Assembly (NCBI GenBank): GCA_016169945.1 | Contig: JADLSH010000193.1 | Coordinates: 2,604,001 to 2,668,000, forward strand | DNA length: 64,000 nucleotides | Source of the DNA: Trachythela sp. YZ-2020 | Lineage: Eukaryota; Cnidaria; Anthozoa; Malacalcyonacea; Clavulariidae | Direction of reading: 5' to 3' | In this document: in pieces, positions 55,796-64,000 of the stretch | Numbering within the stretch: position 1 is the first letter of the stretch | Layout: each line of letters starts with the position of its first letter | Translations under genes and position numbers: made by a program | Notes under the pieces: model-generated | Told to the model about the DNA's origin: nothing | Seen by the model: only the letters and a program-made list of their open reading frames with translations | Databases searched by the model: none

Positions 55796-56507
55796 AAAAC
55801 TACAGGGAAAAGGTGTGTGACACTTCAGCCGCGAATTTGCTTAAATTACGAAAACAAAAAGTGAAAATCTAGTTTTATAGAAAGCAAAAGTGTGCCATAA
55901 TAAAACTAACTATCTGTCAGCCCATTAATTAAGACGATTTGACCTAATTTAAATCAGAAAAAGAACTCGTATAATCACCTTTCGACTGTTGTATACAAAT
56001 GAATTTGAAAGACAAGTTTTTCCGCGTTTTATTTTTAAACAAAACTGATAAAAGGAACGGCTTTAATTCTGCAGTACAAATTATTTCATTTGCCATATCT
56101 TACTTCGCCCTACCGATTGTTTTGTGTTTAATTAACATGTAAAAAGATAAGTTACCGTCCAATATGCGCCTGTCCTACATTGGATCGATACAGTTTTCGA
56201 AAATTCAGGTGTCCAACACTTTGAAATTTTTAAGCTCCGTATTTTTAGGTTTTATTCACCAGGTATCGGGGTTTTCATATATTTTGATCTTTCTACTTTC
56301 AAATTATGTTAGTTTTAGTAACACATAGTTCGTTGCTATGGCAACATACGCGTACGAAATTCACTCCAAAATAGCCTATCGCCTCGTGTAGTTGGAAAAG
56401 AAGCATTGTTACCCCCAATTTTTTTTCGTGCATTATTTTACTTGCAAGACAGACTAACAATAAGCAAAATATAAAAAATTTCTGTAATGTCATTTCTGTA
56501 ATGAGAT
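55796..56507. other. Non-coding, no gene recognised
   Basis: AT-rich sequence; the minus ORF at 56299-56544 has no motif. Confidence 0.4.
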
Positions 56508-56854
56508 ATAGCCATAGATATCTTAAATACACTAGATAGTGCATCTAATTATTCCGCAAGTCAAGAATTGAAGCCGTGACTGCAGTCTCAGGTCGTTCCC
56601 ATGAAATGACAAGATTCGTATATTTTTTTATTTCTTAAACAGCGAACTTAAACATTCGGTTAACCTATCCCAAATACAGTTTTAAACTATTCAAATCATG
56701 AAAGTTATTGGTGTCTTTTAAGTGTTTATTAGCGAGTGGGAACGAGCAATATGGCCGCCATCCATTCAAATGGGGAAAACCGCTGAAATATTCCTGGCTT
56801 CAATTTTACTAAACGAGGTGCGCTATCTAGTGTATATAAGATATCTATGCCTAT
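56508..56854. mobile_element. Foldback MITE
   Basis: The left arm ATAGCCATAGATATCTTAAA (continuing with TACACTAGATAGTGCATCT) is complementary, with about four mismatches, to 56813-56854. The total is 347 bp. No ORF and no clear target duplication. Confidence 0.75.
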
Positions 56855-57018
56855 AGCGCATTGTTTTTCAAAAATGGAATTTTTTAATGACGTCAGCAAT
56901 TGACATGAAAACAGTATATAACACGCGTAATGACGCGAGCAGATGGGGCGAGCAACTGCCCACGTCAGGTCATTTTGGACGTTCCGCGATAGTTTGGTCA
57001 GTTAGGACAATTTTCCCA

Positions 57019-57120
57019 CCTGTTCATGTACGAGCCAATAGCCTTAGTTGTCAGCAAATCCAGTAAATCACATACGTCAAGAGGAGAATCTGATCCGACA
57101 AATCAGATCGCGTGAACAGG
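57019..57120. mobile_element. R1-end MITE, 102 bp
   Basis: Ends CCTGTTCATG and CGTGAACAGG. The body matches the outer arm of R1 (ACGAGCCAATAGCCTTA, CAGTAAATCACATACGTCAA, ATCTGATCCGACAAATC). It may be the minimal mobile unit of that family. Confidence 0.7.
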
Positions 57121-57430
57121 CCTTAAAGAGTTGTCACAGTGTCACCTGCTGAGCGATGTGATTTTATTCGCAGTATGCACAATATTAAATTTGATATTAT
57201 TCATCATATTGAGAGGACACGGAAGAACGAAAGCTAAATTTTAATATAAACCCGCGAGATTTATCTATATTGAAGATTTGGTATAATTTAGGCCGATTTT
57301 TATTACATAATTAATTAATTCGCATTTAATTATTCGTCATTCCTTCTGCACAATTGCGACAAACGATCTTTTTCAAGATTGAGGGCACTAAATCACATTC
57401 CTCAGCAGGTGACACTGTGCCTTTAATTAA
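57121..57430. mobile_element. Foldback MITE with CACAGTGTCACCTGCTGAG arms
   Basis: Arms 57133-57165 and 57388-57421 are complementary with few mismatches (GTCACCTGCTGAG, then ATGTGATTT). The interior is AT-rich. The 93-residue minus ORF (57326-57607) overlaps the right arm and is not supported. Confidence 0.7.
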
Positions 57431-58234
57431 GTAATACCAGAGTAGGTAAAACAAATAGAGGATTAAACGTAGCGGAGTCCATCTTCTGAAAGAAGATACC
57501 GTTTTTATCATAATGCTATCAATAGGGATGACGATATGGCTATCCCTCAAAAAATATCTCCACATTATTGGCCGATGACGACATCTCTCTAGAAAATAAG
57601 GAACCATTGTAAGTCTATTGTAAGTCTATTGTTGTAAGTTTTTCATCCAAATTAAACCAAAATTTAATCAATTCATCCTTGGCTTATCGACCGTGTGCAG
57701 AATTACTGGAACATACCATTATGCACGCATAGGCTCGACTTCATTCTTTTGAAAACAGACAGAAAGTTGAAACATTACCTAAGACTGAATAAATTTCAAA
57801 TGAAGTCAAAGGTCTGTGTGTATAATGTTATGTGTGTATAATCTATGAACATTAGCTCCACAAATTTTCGTATTAAAAACTAGAATGGACTGTGCAGACG
57901 TTGGATCATGAATGTAATTCGTTCGGAGAGCTAGGATTGCATTAATACATGTATCTGGTTGCCGTGACTATAGAAAATGTAAAAACTTTATAGCCGACTC
58001 TGTAATTGCAAAGTGGCATACTGATATGGGTTTTGGTAGGGCAACACAATTGACTTCCGCAAATTCCTTACTTAATCTTTCCCAAATACTTCCTTGAAAA
58101 TTCCTTCGTTATAAAGACGATTCTAAAGACGAGGGACTTTGATAAAGTCTATCCCCCCCACTGCAGCCCAAGCAATTCGGCGTTTATTTCGCTCCCATGA
58201 CAGCAGTGGTCTTGCATGTATCACATTAGCATTG
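57431..58234. other. Non-coding, no gene recognised
   Basis: A short direct repeat of TTGTAAGTCTA lies near 57608-57640. Nothing else recognised. Confidence 0.4.
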
Positions 58235-58865
58235 CCATTATTAAACTTTATTTATACGCGGTAGAATCATCAGTAATTATAATGCATGCTAACATAAAAA
58301 TACATATACACAGTGACAGATAAAATACAGAAAATACTGGTTTACATGATTGCCTTGTGGGAGTCTGGAGTTAACACATTTTCTACACCTCTTTTAAATT
58401 CACGGAGGGATGGAGCCAATCGTACATGTTTTGGCAAACCATTCCATAAAACTTCTCCATCATAGCTAATAGAACGCTTAAGAAAATCTGTATGTGGTTT
58501 TGCGACAAATAGTTTGTTTTCAGTATCCCTCCGATTATAAGTAAAATTTCTTGTTTCTTGTAAATATTGAGGTGTGTTATTATTGAGAATTTTGTACATA
58601 AGAATTGCCTTTTGTTTTTTACAGCAACTTTTGTCTTTGGACAACTTATGCCATTTGAGCTCTTCCAGCAGAGAGCTTGAAGAGGTTTCATATGTGGAAT
58701 TGGTAATGACGCGAGCAGCCCGATTTTGTAACTTTTGTAGTTTGCTGCTCAACTGACCACCAATGCCATCCCATACCGGCGAGCAATAATTAAAGTAGGG
58801 CTTGATTAAGCCCCTATAAGCTTTCACCGCAGTATTCTAAAACGCTTCACTCGTTTAAGAGCACC
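58235..58865 (-). mobile_element. LINE F 3' fragment, minus strand
   Basis: ORF 58827-58342 (161 aa) is the C-terminal part of a reverse transcriptase: GLIKPYFNYCSPVW, LQKLQNRAARVITNSTYE, LLEELKWHKL, YKILNNNTPQYL and DGEVLWNGLPKHVR. Upstream residues SALKRVKRF continue to 58860 in another frame. The 3' UTR ends with AATAAAGTTTAATAATGGCA near 58230-58250. 5'-truncated and inactive. Confidence 0.85.
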
Positions 58866-59858
58866 TTGACATGAACCGGCTGATATGGGTTATACAAACC
58901 ATAGTTCATAGAGACAGGGTTTGGAAGGCCGGCAAACTTCAAAGGCTTTCGAGCCAATTAATTTCAGATGTTGAGAAACCGCGTCACGTGACAATACGAG
59001 TGCATCGAATTCAGAAATTACTAGAGCGTAGTATTACTGAAATACGATATTGTGATTATAAATACTGAAATAAGGCATTGTTGCTCTTGTCATGGCACTT
59101 CGACAAGTTCAGCATACGATTCAGAAAGCGAAATTCCTTCAATTCTGGGCTCCGAAGTCGAAAATACAACCACGGAGGACAATTTTCAGCAAACTATTGA
59201 ACTGCTGCAAATCGACGCTGAAGAATTGACACAAGAAATATCGCGTTCAGTTGAAGAAGTAAGTCTTTTATATTGTGTTCCTTGGCAAAATGTGAAGTGA
59301 GATGCCTTTGACATCATCTTTGTCTTCTGTTTGTGTGTTAGGTTGAAGGTTTAAAGCAATTTCATTGCGAATTTTGCTCAAAAGTGTGCAAATCTAAAGA
59401 GGGCGTACGAAGCAATGCATGTTCGCAGACTGTATTAAACATTCACCCGTGAACACCAATGTCGAAGCCGCTAAAGCTACTACAGCTTCTAACAAAGGAC
59501 AAAAACAAATACCAAGCTACATCACGGAGGAGAAGGTTTTGTCTATCATCCGAGAAATAGGGAAAAGTCTCACCGATCAAGGATTACCTAGATAAACAAG
59601 TTGACTTGCAACGCAGTAAATCGTTCGTAGAAGATGTGAATGGTCTTCTAGATAAGTTTCATCAAAGATTCATGAAAGTTCGGGAAAATGTATCGTTCAT
59701 GGAAAGAATATTTTCATCCGTTCAGTGATCACAAAGTCGTGTTTCTGATGCTGGTAAATTTGCCTGATCAATTGATCATCCGGATATTAAAAGATTCTGA
59801 AGTTACCTGTGACGAGACGGTATGCATATTGCATTATATATAAAGTGCATGTCTCTTG

Positions 59859-59971
59859 TTAACCTATTAGCTTGCAATGCTTCCAGATGCACCCTACTTT
59901 AGTATGTCACTCTGTCTAATGCCAGACCCTTTTGCTCATCAGTGGTAGGGTACTGCCAGTTAATGGGTTAA
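59859..59971. mobile_element. TTAA-flanked MITE, copy 1
   Basis: TTAA then CCTATTAGCTTGCAATGC at the left; TAATGGG then TTAA at the right. 113 bp including the TTAA sites. Target choice of TTAA fits piggyBac- or Kolobok-type movement. Confidence 0.7.
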
Positions 59972-59996
59972 CAAAACTATTTGCCAGTCTCTCTGG

Positions 59997-60075
59997 TTAA
60001 CCTATTAGCTTGCAATGCACCCAGATGCACCCTACTTTAGTATGCGCCCTAATTTAACACCAGATAATGGGTTAA
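59997..60075. mobile_element. TTAA-flanked MITE, copy 2
   Basis: Same ends as the copy 26 bp upstream but 79 bp long (internal deletion); shares CAGATGCACCCTACTTTAGT. The two copies lie in direct orientation inside the THAP transposon. Confidence 0.7.
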
Positions 60076-60659
60076 TCCTGTAGCACTAAAATTGGTATTT
60101 TTTATTCTGTCTAATGCCAGATGATTTTACTTACCAATGAGAGTGTTAGGTGTATGTGGGTTAAAGCAGAAAATCATTTTAATATTTTCATTTCTTCTGT
60201 TTAGAGTGAATTATCCATCACACCCGACAAGCTTGGACCCCTTGCTTATTGTTGCTAGCTATGTAATCCAAGCATTATGGAAAGAGCAAGAATTCCAAAA
60301 ATGCAGATTCATTAAGAAACCAAGAGTTACAAGCATTATTGTTTTCAATGAAAGTACCTACTGAAGAAAATGACTATACATTTCTTCAATTTCCCGAGGA
60401 GCACTGTGGGCACCCAATTCCTGGCTGGTAAATATTGCAGAAATTCCTGAATTGTGCTTTAGAAAGCACACAAGAATTGGCAAACAATATGGTTGAACAA
60501 TATGGTTGAACAATGCGATGTTGCAGTGTCAGAGGAGTGTCAAAACTTATGTTTTGAAAACATCAAACTATACGCAACTGTCAGAGGATTCTCCTTTGCA
60601 CGAGATATCCTTAACAAGTATAAATTACTTCAAAAAGAAAAAGAAGGAAACAGTTAAAA

Positions 60660-61098
60660 GTTGACAGTGAACTTCAGCTGTAAATAATATCTACATTATT
60701 CTTCAATGTAAGCTCGGATTCCATATGTTGGGGCTCTCGCATGCACCATAGCATGCACGGAGAACCCCAACAGCTTGAATCTGAGCCTACCCACAATGTA
60801 AATACTAATTTCTGCATATTATTTGTTCTCTTTCTTGAAGGAGTCGACCAAAATTGTATCTGATAGTGATTTTTGTAGATATAGACTTTTGTTCAATTAA
60901 AAAAATATGAAATCAATTTAAAATGATTTCAACAATACAATCCCAAACAAATATAAATACTATGTTTCTTGATATAATATTCTAGTCTTATAGTTTATCC
61001 AATGCTTGCTTGATCTGTATAGTCCATCTTTACAGATATTCTGTCTTGCACAGAATAAATAACCACAAATCTTCTATTAAGCCAGGAGGGGGCTTTTT
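60660..61098. other. Spacer between convergent transposon genes
   Basis: AT-rich; includes a short inverted pair TTGGGGCTCTC / GGAGAACCCCAA with GCATGC in its middle near 60728-60770. No gene. Confidence 0.45.
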
Positions 61099-62046
61099 TC
61101 AGTCACATTTGAGGTTAATAATTCCAAGTCCTACAACCACAAATTTCTCAACCTTCTTTTTAAAATATTCGAGGCTTGAATGGTATTGTTTTGGTTTAGG
61201 CTTGTGTCGAACAAGTTCACTTCTGGGTCCAGTTGTGGAGGTGGAGGGTATGCTTTTCTCTGGTAAATTTAGGGAAGGAACAGCTCCAGGCACAAGTCTT
61301 TTGCAGGTGGGAACTATAAACATGACCAAAAACCTTGTTAATATACAAGTATATTTTACACAAGTACTAGCAGTCTACCACCATTTCAATGAATTGTATA
61401 TAGGAAAATATAAATTATCTTGTAGATCTTATATTCTGACTAAGTGCTTATATCAGCTAGCTCATATCAATGCATAAGCAATTGGGCATATATTAAATGA
61501 TATAACTCTCTGAAATTGCACTTTTACTAATATTATAATACATGTTAAAGAAAAGTATGATTTAGTGGGATTTATCCTGAATTTCTGTATTCCGGTAAAT
61601 TTGAGCATATGGTTTGAACCCATGCATAATTACTGAAGCGTATTATGTAAATCAGTATTAAATTTCCATATGCCCTACAATTGAAACACCATAATTATTG
61701 AATTTATATACAAGCTTCTCACAACGAACGATAACTTCAAGCGTTAATACTGAAATATCAATAATTCCATATTCAGAATCTATCGGTAACTGATAAGAAA
61801 GAAACTTACATGTTTCGATAAGGTTCTTTTCGAAGTGTCTTTCACAAATACGAATGGTTCGTTGATCGATTTGATTCTGCAAGCTTGTGTCTATCTCTAG
61901 ATCTCTTATTACAAGGCGCACCCACGCTTCGCCTTCGCGAGTTTTCGTCGATAAATCGTCGCATTTTGTTGGAATTCGAAAAATACCAACACCTACGTGC
62001 TTTCTACTAGTTCCGCAACCATAGATTGAGCAATTAGCTCCTGCCT
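61099..62046 (-). CDS. THAP-domain protein of the transposon (two exons seen)
   Basis: Exon 62046-61810 begins after a TCTTTTAG acceptor and reads a THAP domain: C-x4-C (NCSIYGCG), GIFRIP, EAWVRLVIRD and ICERHF (C-x2-H). It ends at a GTAAGT donor. Exon 61313-61099 follows a TTTATAG acceptor in phase and reads TCKRLVPGAVPSLNLPEKS, the stretch that commonly follows THAP domains, then a Lys-rich helix to a stop. The first exon with the start codon was not found; the left transposon arm is only 60-150 bp upstream. THAP domains bind DNA, here probably the element's own ends. Expressed from the right end, convergent with the plus gene. Confidence 0.75.
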
Positions 62047-62216
62047 TCTAAAAGATCTTTCAAAAAAACATGCTTTTTAAGCGAGCTATAGCCATAGAGT
62101 AAGGTTTCCCTTACATACTTCTCGAATTTCAATGCACTCGTATTGTCACGTGACATAGAACAATAACATAATTTGGCCACACCCCCAGCTTCCAAACCCT
62201 GTCTCTATGAACTATG

Positions 62217-63091
62217 TACAAACACACTGCTACAAACACACCAGCATCGCCCCTGCTTGGGGAACAATCCATCCGTTTTCTGCATCATGAGAGTAAGGTC
62301 TAATTAACTTCGAGTGTTGCATGTATCACGGTCGGCTATCAACATTGTTTTGCCATTGACATGAACGTGCGCCAATATTAGGTGGCGATATTTGTTTCCA
62401 AAAATTTCAATGCGTGACGTACTTTCAGTATTGTTAACGAATTCAACCCACGAAAATGCATTGTTATGAATTTAACCAGATGTTGCGTGTCAAATATAAA
62501 TGACCTGCCACGTTTACAATTCTATAGTCACCAAGTAACGAAAATTTGCATAGGAATTATCTGAATGACAACGGAATGCTTATTAAAAAGTCTGTCTACA
62601 TACATTGTTTTAGCCTTTCAAGGCTTGTAATAATAAATGCTTAATATATATAGATCATAGCTGCTGCTGTGATAGTGTTGAAACTGCAATTGCCTCCTTT
62701 AATATGATCGTGTAACTAAATCTTGTTATTGTCTAGTTGGATTTATTCAGTTCTAAACTGATAGTGACAATATTTGTAAGGTTAATAGGCTATTATTGAA
62801 TCTTTAACATACGTGCTTCTATGGTGTACCTGTAAGCTACATTTATAGCACGAATTGCAGTATATGGTACATAATCGAAATATATTCGATGCTTTGAAGC
62901 ACTTAAAGGTGAGTACCTGAGTTTTATGGGAATTTAAATTTAGATAAAAGATTTATTTCAATAATAATATCGATTGATGTCGTATTCTATTTCTTTGTTG
63001 AAATGATAAAGTATTTCAATTATTTGTTTTATGCTAAAGGTATTTCCGCGTTCTTCCCAAGCTTGGCTGAATTTGTGAATCCTTACAGGCA
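62217..63091 (+). promoter_or_regulatory. Upstream region and 5' leader of the PTB-like gene
   Basis: No ORF of note. A splice acceptor-like AATCCTTACAG ends at 63089, three bases before the ATG at 63092, suggesting an untranslated first exon within this stretch. No TATA box or other element identified with confidence. Confidence 0.35.
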
Positions 63092-63907
63092 ATGGCTTTA
63101 TGGCGAAAACACCGCTTTATTAGTTTACAAGAACAAGAGGGCAAAGATAAAATTGCTGCAGGATCTCAGTTCGTTGTCAGACGCGTTGGTTCAACTTGTG
63201 TCAACAATTTAGACAGCACAGGAAACTCTGAGGAAACTTCGATAGAATTTTATAAAGACCTGCTAGAATTATTCCATTACGAACACGGCTGTAAATTAAG
63301 GTTGATCGTTGACTTAAGTGGAGCTGTGTTGTACAGCAAAGACGGGGATTTGCTGCAAAGGTTTGAACTATCAAATATACGCGATGTAATATACTCGACG
63401 AAGAAAGAGGAATATTCTCTGTATTTTATACTAGTTGCACAAGAGGAGAGCGAACTAAGTGTTAAAGCTCATGTATTATTATGCGAGGATAAACACAAAG
63501 CGAAACTGCTGTATGATACCTTTATTGAAGTGTTTACATTGGGAGCTGAGATGAGGAAATATCGAACACAAGTTAGTGATAGCAGTGCACTTAAAGGCAC
63601 GGTGAAACAGAAACCCAGGATAAACAGTGAAGCGACAAACAGCACTACAGATAGTACTATGCCTATAAATGGTCGAGTAAACGCACAAGAGGCACATGCT
63701 AAGTTGCCACGGCGGCAAACATGGACGCATTCAAGCATGACCCGTCCACGCGTTGAGGAAATTGACTATCAGTCAAATGATAGTTTTACTGAGCTCGCTC
63801 GATCTCGCAGTCAGACGGGTAGTACGTCGTCCATGAAATCACATGGCAGTGCCAGTGATATGAACGGTAATAAGATACTTTGGCTGGATTCTGATGTTTT
63901 CATGTAA
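63092..63907 (+). CDS. PTB/PID-like domain adaptor protein
   Basis: The 271-aa ORF has the strand pattern of a phosphotyrosine-binding (PID/PH-like) domain: FVVRRVGSTCV (residues 27-37), a helix with EFYKDLLELF (52-61), KLRLIVDLSGAVLYSKDGD (68-86), ELSNIRDVIYSTKKEEYSLY (92-111), FILVAQEE, AHVLLCEDKHKA (126-137) and the C-terminal helix KLLYDTFIEVFTLG (138-151). Residues 160-271 are Ser/Thr/Arg-rich and probably disordered, with a RRQTW segment that could be phosphorylated. PTB adaptors link receptors to signalling or endocytosis in the cytoplasm; the exact subfamily is not recognisable. The start is the first Met just after a splice acceptor-like site. The only clearly intact host-type gene in the window. 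Confidence 0.7.
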   Translation: MALWRKHRFISLQEQEGKDKIAAGSQFVVRRVGSTCVNNLDSTGNSEETSIEFYKDLLELFHYEHGCKLRLIVDLSGAVLYSKDGDLLQRFELSNIRDVIYSTKKEEYSLYFILVAQEESELSVKAHVLLCEDKHKAKLLYDTFIEVFTLGAEMRKYRTQVSDSSALKGTVKQKPRINSEATNSTTDSTMPINGRVNAQEAHAKLPRRQTWTHSSMTRPRVEEIDYQSNDSFTELARSRSQTGSTSSMKSHGSASDMNGNKILWLDSDVFM

Positions 63908-64000
63908 CATTGCGACAATAGGAAATTGTAATCATACGGCGAAGACTGACCAGCTATTTTTTACTCTTTCTCCGCCGCTGATGAAGATTGCAATGCTCTA
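63908..64000 (+). other. 3' UTR of the PTB-like gene (window edge)
   Basis: No polyadenylation signal is seen before the window ends. Confidence 0.4.

Larger units (their letters stand above)
59052..60656 (+). pseudogene. Transposon gene with C2H2-like finger (plus strand)
   Basis: Exon 59052-59258 (acidic, ILGSEVENTTTEDN...) ends at a GTAAGT donor; the next exon from 59342 (acceptor TTAG) reads EGLKQFHCEFCSKVCKSK, a C2H2-like finger start, then breaks. Later pieces are KQIPSYITEEKVLSIIREI (59500-59560), a DKFHQRFMK helix, ITPDKLGPLAY (60212-60245) followed by a GYVIQAL-type phrase in a shifted frame, FPRGALWAPNSWLVNIAEIPE (60385-60450) and SFARDILNKYKL, stop about 60656. The C-terminal order resembles transposon-encoded proteins that pair with THAP factors, but I cannot name the family or find the catalytic acid residues. 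Two TTAA MITEs sit in the middle (59859-60075). Confidence 0.5.
58900..62216. mobile_element. 3.3-kb DNA transposon with THAP gene and convergent zinc-finger ORF
   Basis: Ends CATAGTTCATAGAGACAGGG (58900-58919) and its complement (62197-62216). The arms remain related for about 130 bp (GTCACGTGACAATACGAGTG). The flank TACAAAC at 58893-58899 and 62217-62223 is a 7-bp direct duplication. Contents: a plus-strand multi-exon gene (59052-60656) and a minus-strand THAP-domain gene (62046-61099). THAP domains are typical of P-element and Kolobok transposases. The plus gene has frameshifts, so the copy is probably inactive. Superfamily is uncertain because duplication length (7) and ends do not match a standard class exactly. 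Confidence 0.75.

Noticed and set aside
61010..61477. 155-aa plus ORF inside the THAP transposon
   Set aside because: Opposite strand of the THAP gene's second exon, which has the better supported reading (LVPGAVPSLNLPEKS).
1..64000. Bacterial-style operons, Shine-Dalgarno sites or an integrated virus
   Set aside because: Introns, LINE and SINE structures and lack of dense ORFs show animal nuclear DNA; no capsid, envelope or polymerase of viral type was seen.

Overview
This window is nuclear DNA from an animal, most likely a cnidarian and probably an octocoral (sea pen, sea pansy or soft coral). The evidence is a spliced GFP-like fluorescent protein gene with a Gln-Tyr-Gly chromophore and a C-terminal half of octocoral type, together with AT-rich introns, CR1/L2-like LINEs, a DIRS-type retrotransposon, a tRNA-derived SINE and very many short inverted-repeat DNA transposons. 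Nothing bacterial or viral is seen.

Layout. 0.9-2.9 kb: SINE pieces, a foldback repeat and a hAT-like MITE. 3.1-6.6 kb (minus): a four-exon GFP-like gene with an in-frame stop, whose introns hold a 27-bp minisatellite and another hAT MITE. 6.9-8.1 kb: a dead LINE. 8.9-9.5 kb: tandem repeats, including a pentanucleotide array. 9.84-20.18 kb: a 10.3-kb unit bounded by inverted repeats of about 0.57 kb. It holds a DIRS-type gag-like ORF and the first part of a DIRS reverse transcriptase, split by a Mutator-like MITE with a 9-bp target duplication. The rest of the unit is a 6-kb satellite of 46-bp monomers. 20-25 kb: foldback elements, a repeated promoter-plus-exon-like block, a hammerhead-like motif and the N-terminal part of a nuclease-like gene family.

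25.6-39.8 kb: a LINE nest. LINE A occurs twice (about 25.6-29.3 and 34.7-39.8 kb). LINE B lies between the copies, with LINE C inserted inside LINE B. LINE D and three kinds of MITE interrupt the LINE A copies. 40.6-45.4 kb: MITEs, a 1.15-kb foldback, two LINE tails and a composite SINE inserted in one of them. 45.8-51.5 kb (minus): a long multi-exon gene or decayed gene of an uncharacterised family, with motifs resembling FEN1/XPG nucleases and a Cys-rich CXC-like end. 51.6-58.9 kb: repeats, MITEs and two minus-strand LINEs. 58.9-62.2 kb: a 3.3-kb DNA transposon with a THAP-domain gene and a convergent zinc-finger ORF. 63.1-63.9 kb: a probable host gene with a PTB/PID-like domain.

The genes do not form a pathway. 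Probable host genes (the GFP-like gene, the PTB-like gene and perhaps the nuclease-like gene) are scattered among nested mobile elements, and target duplications and paralogous empty sites give the relative order of several insertions.
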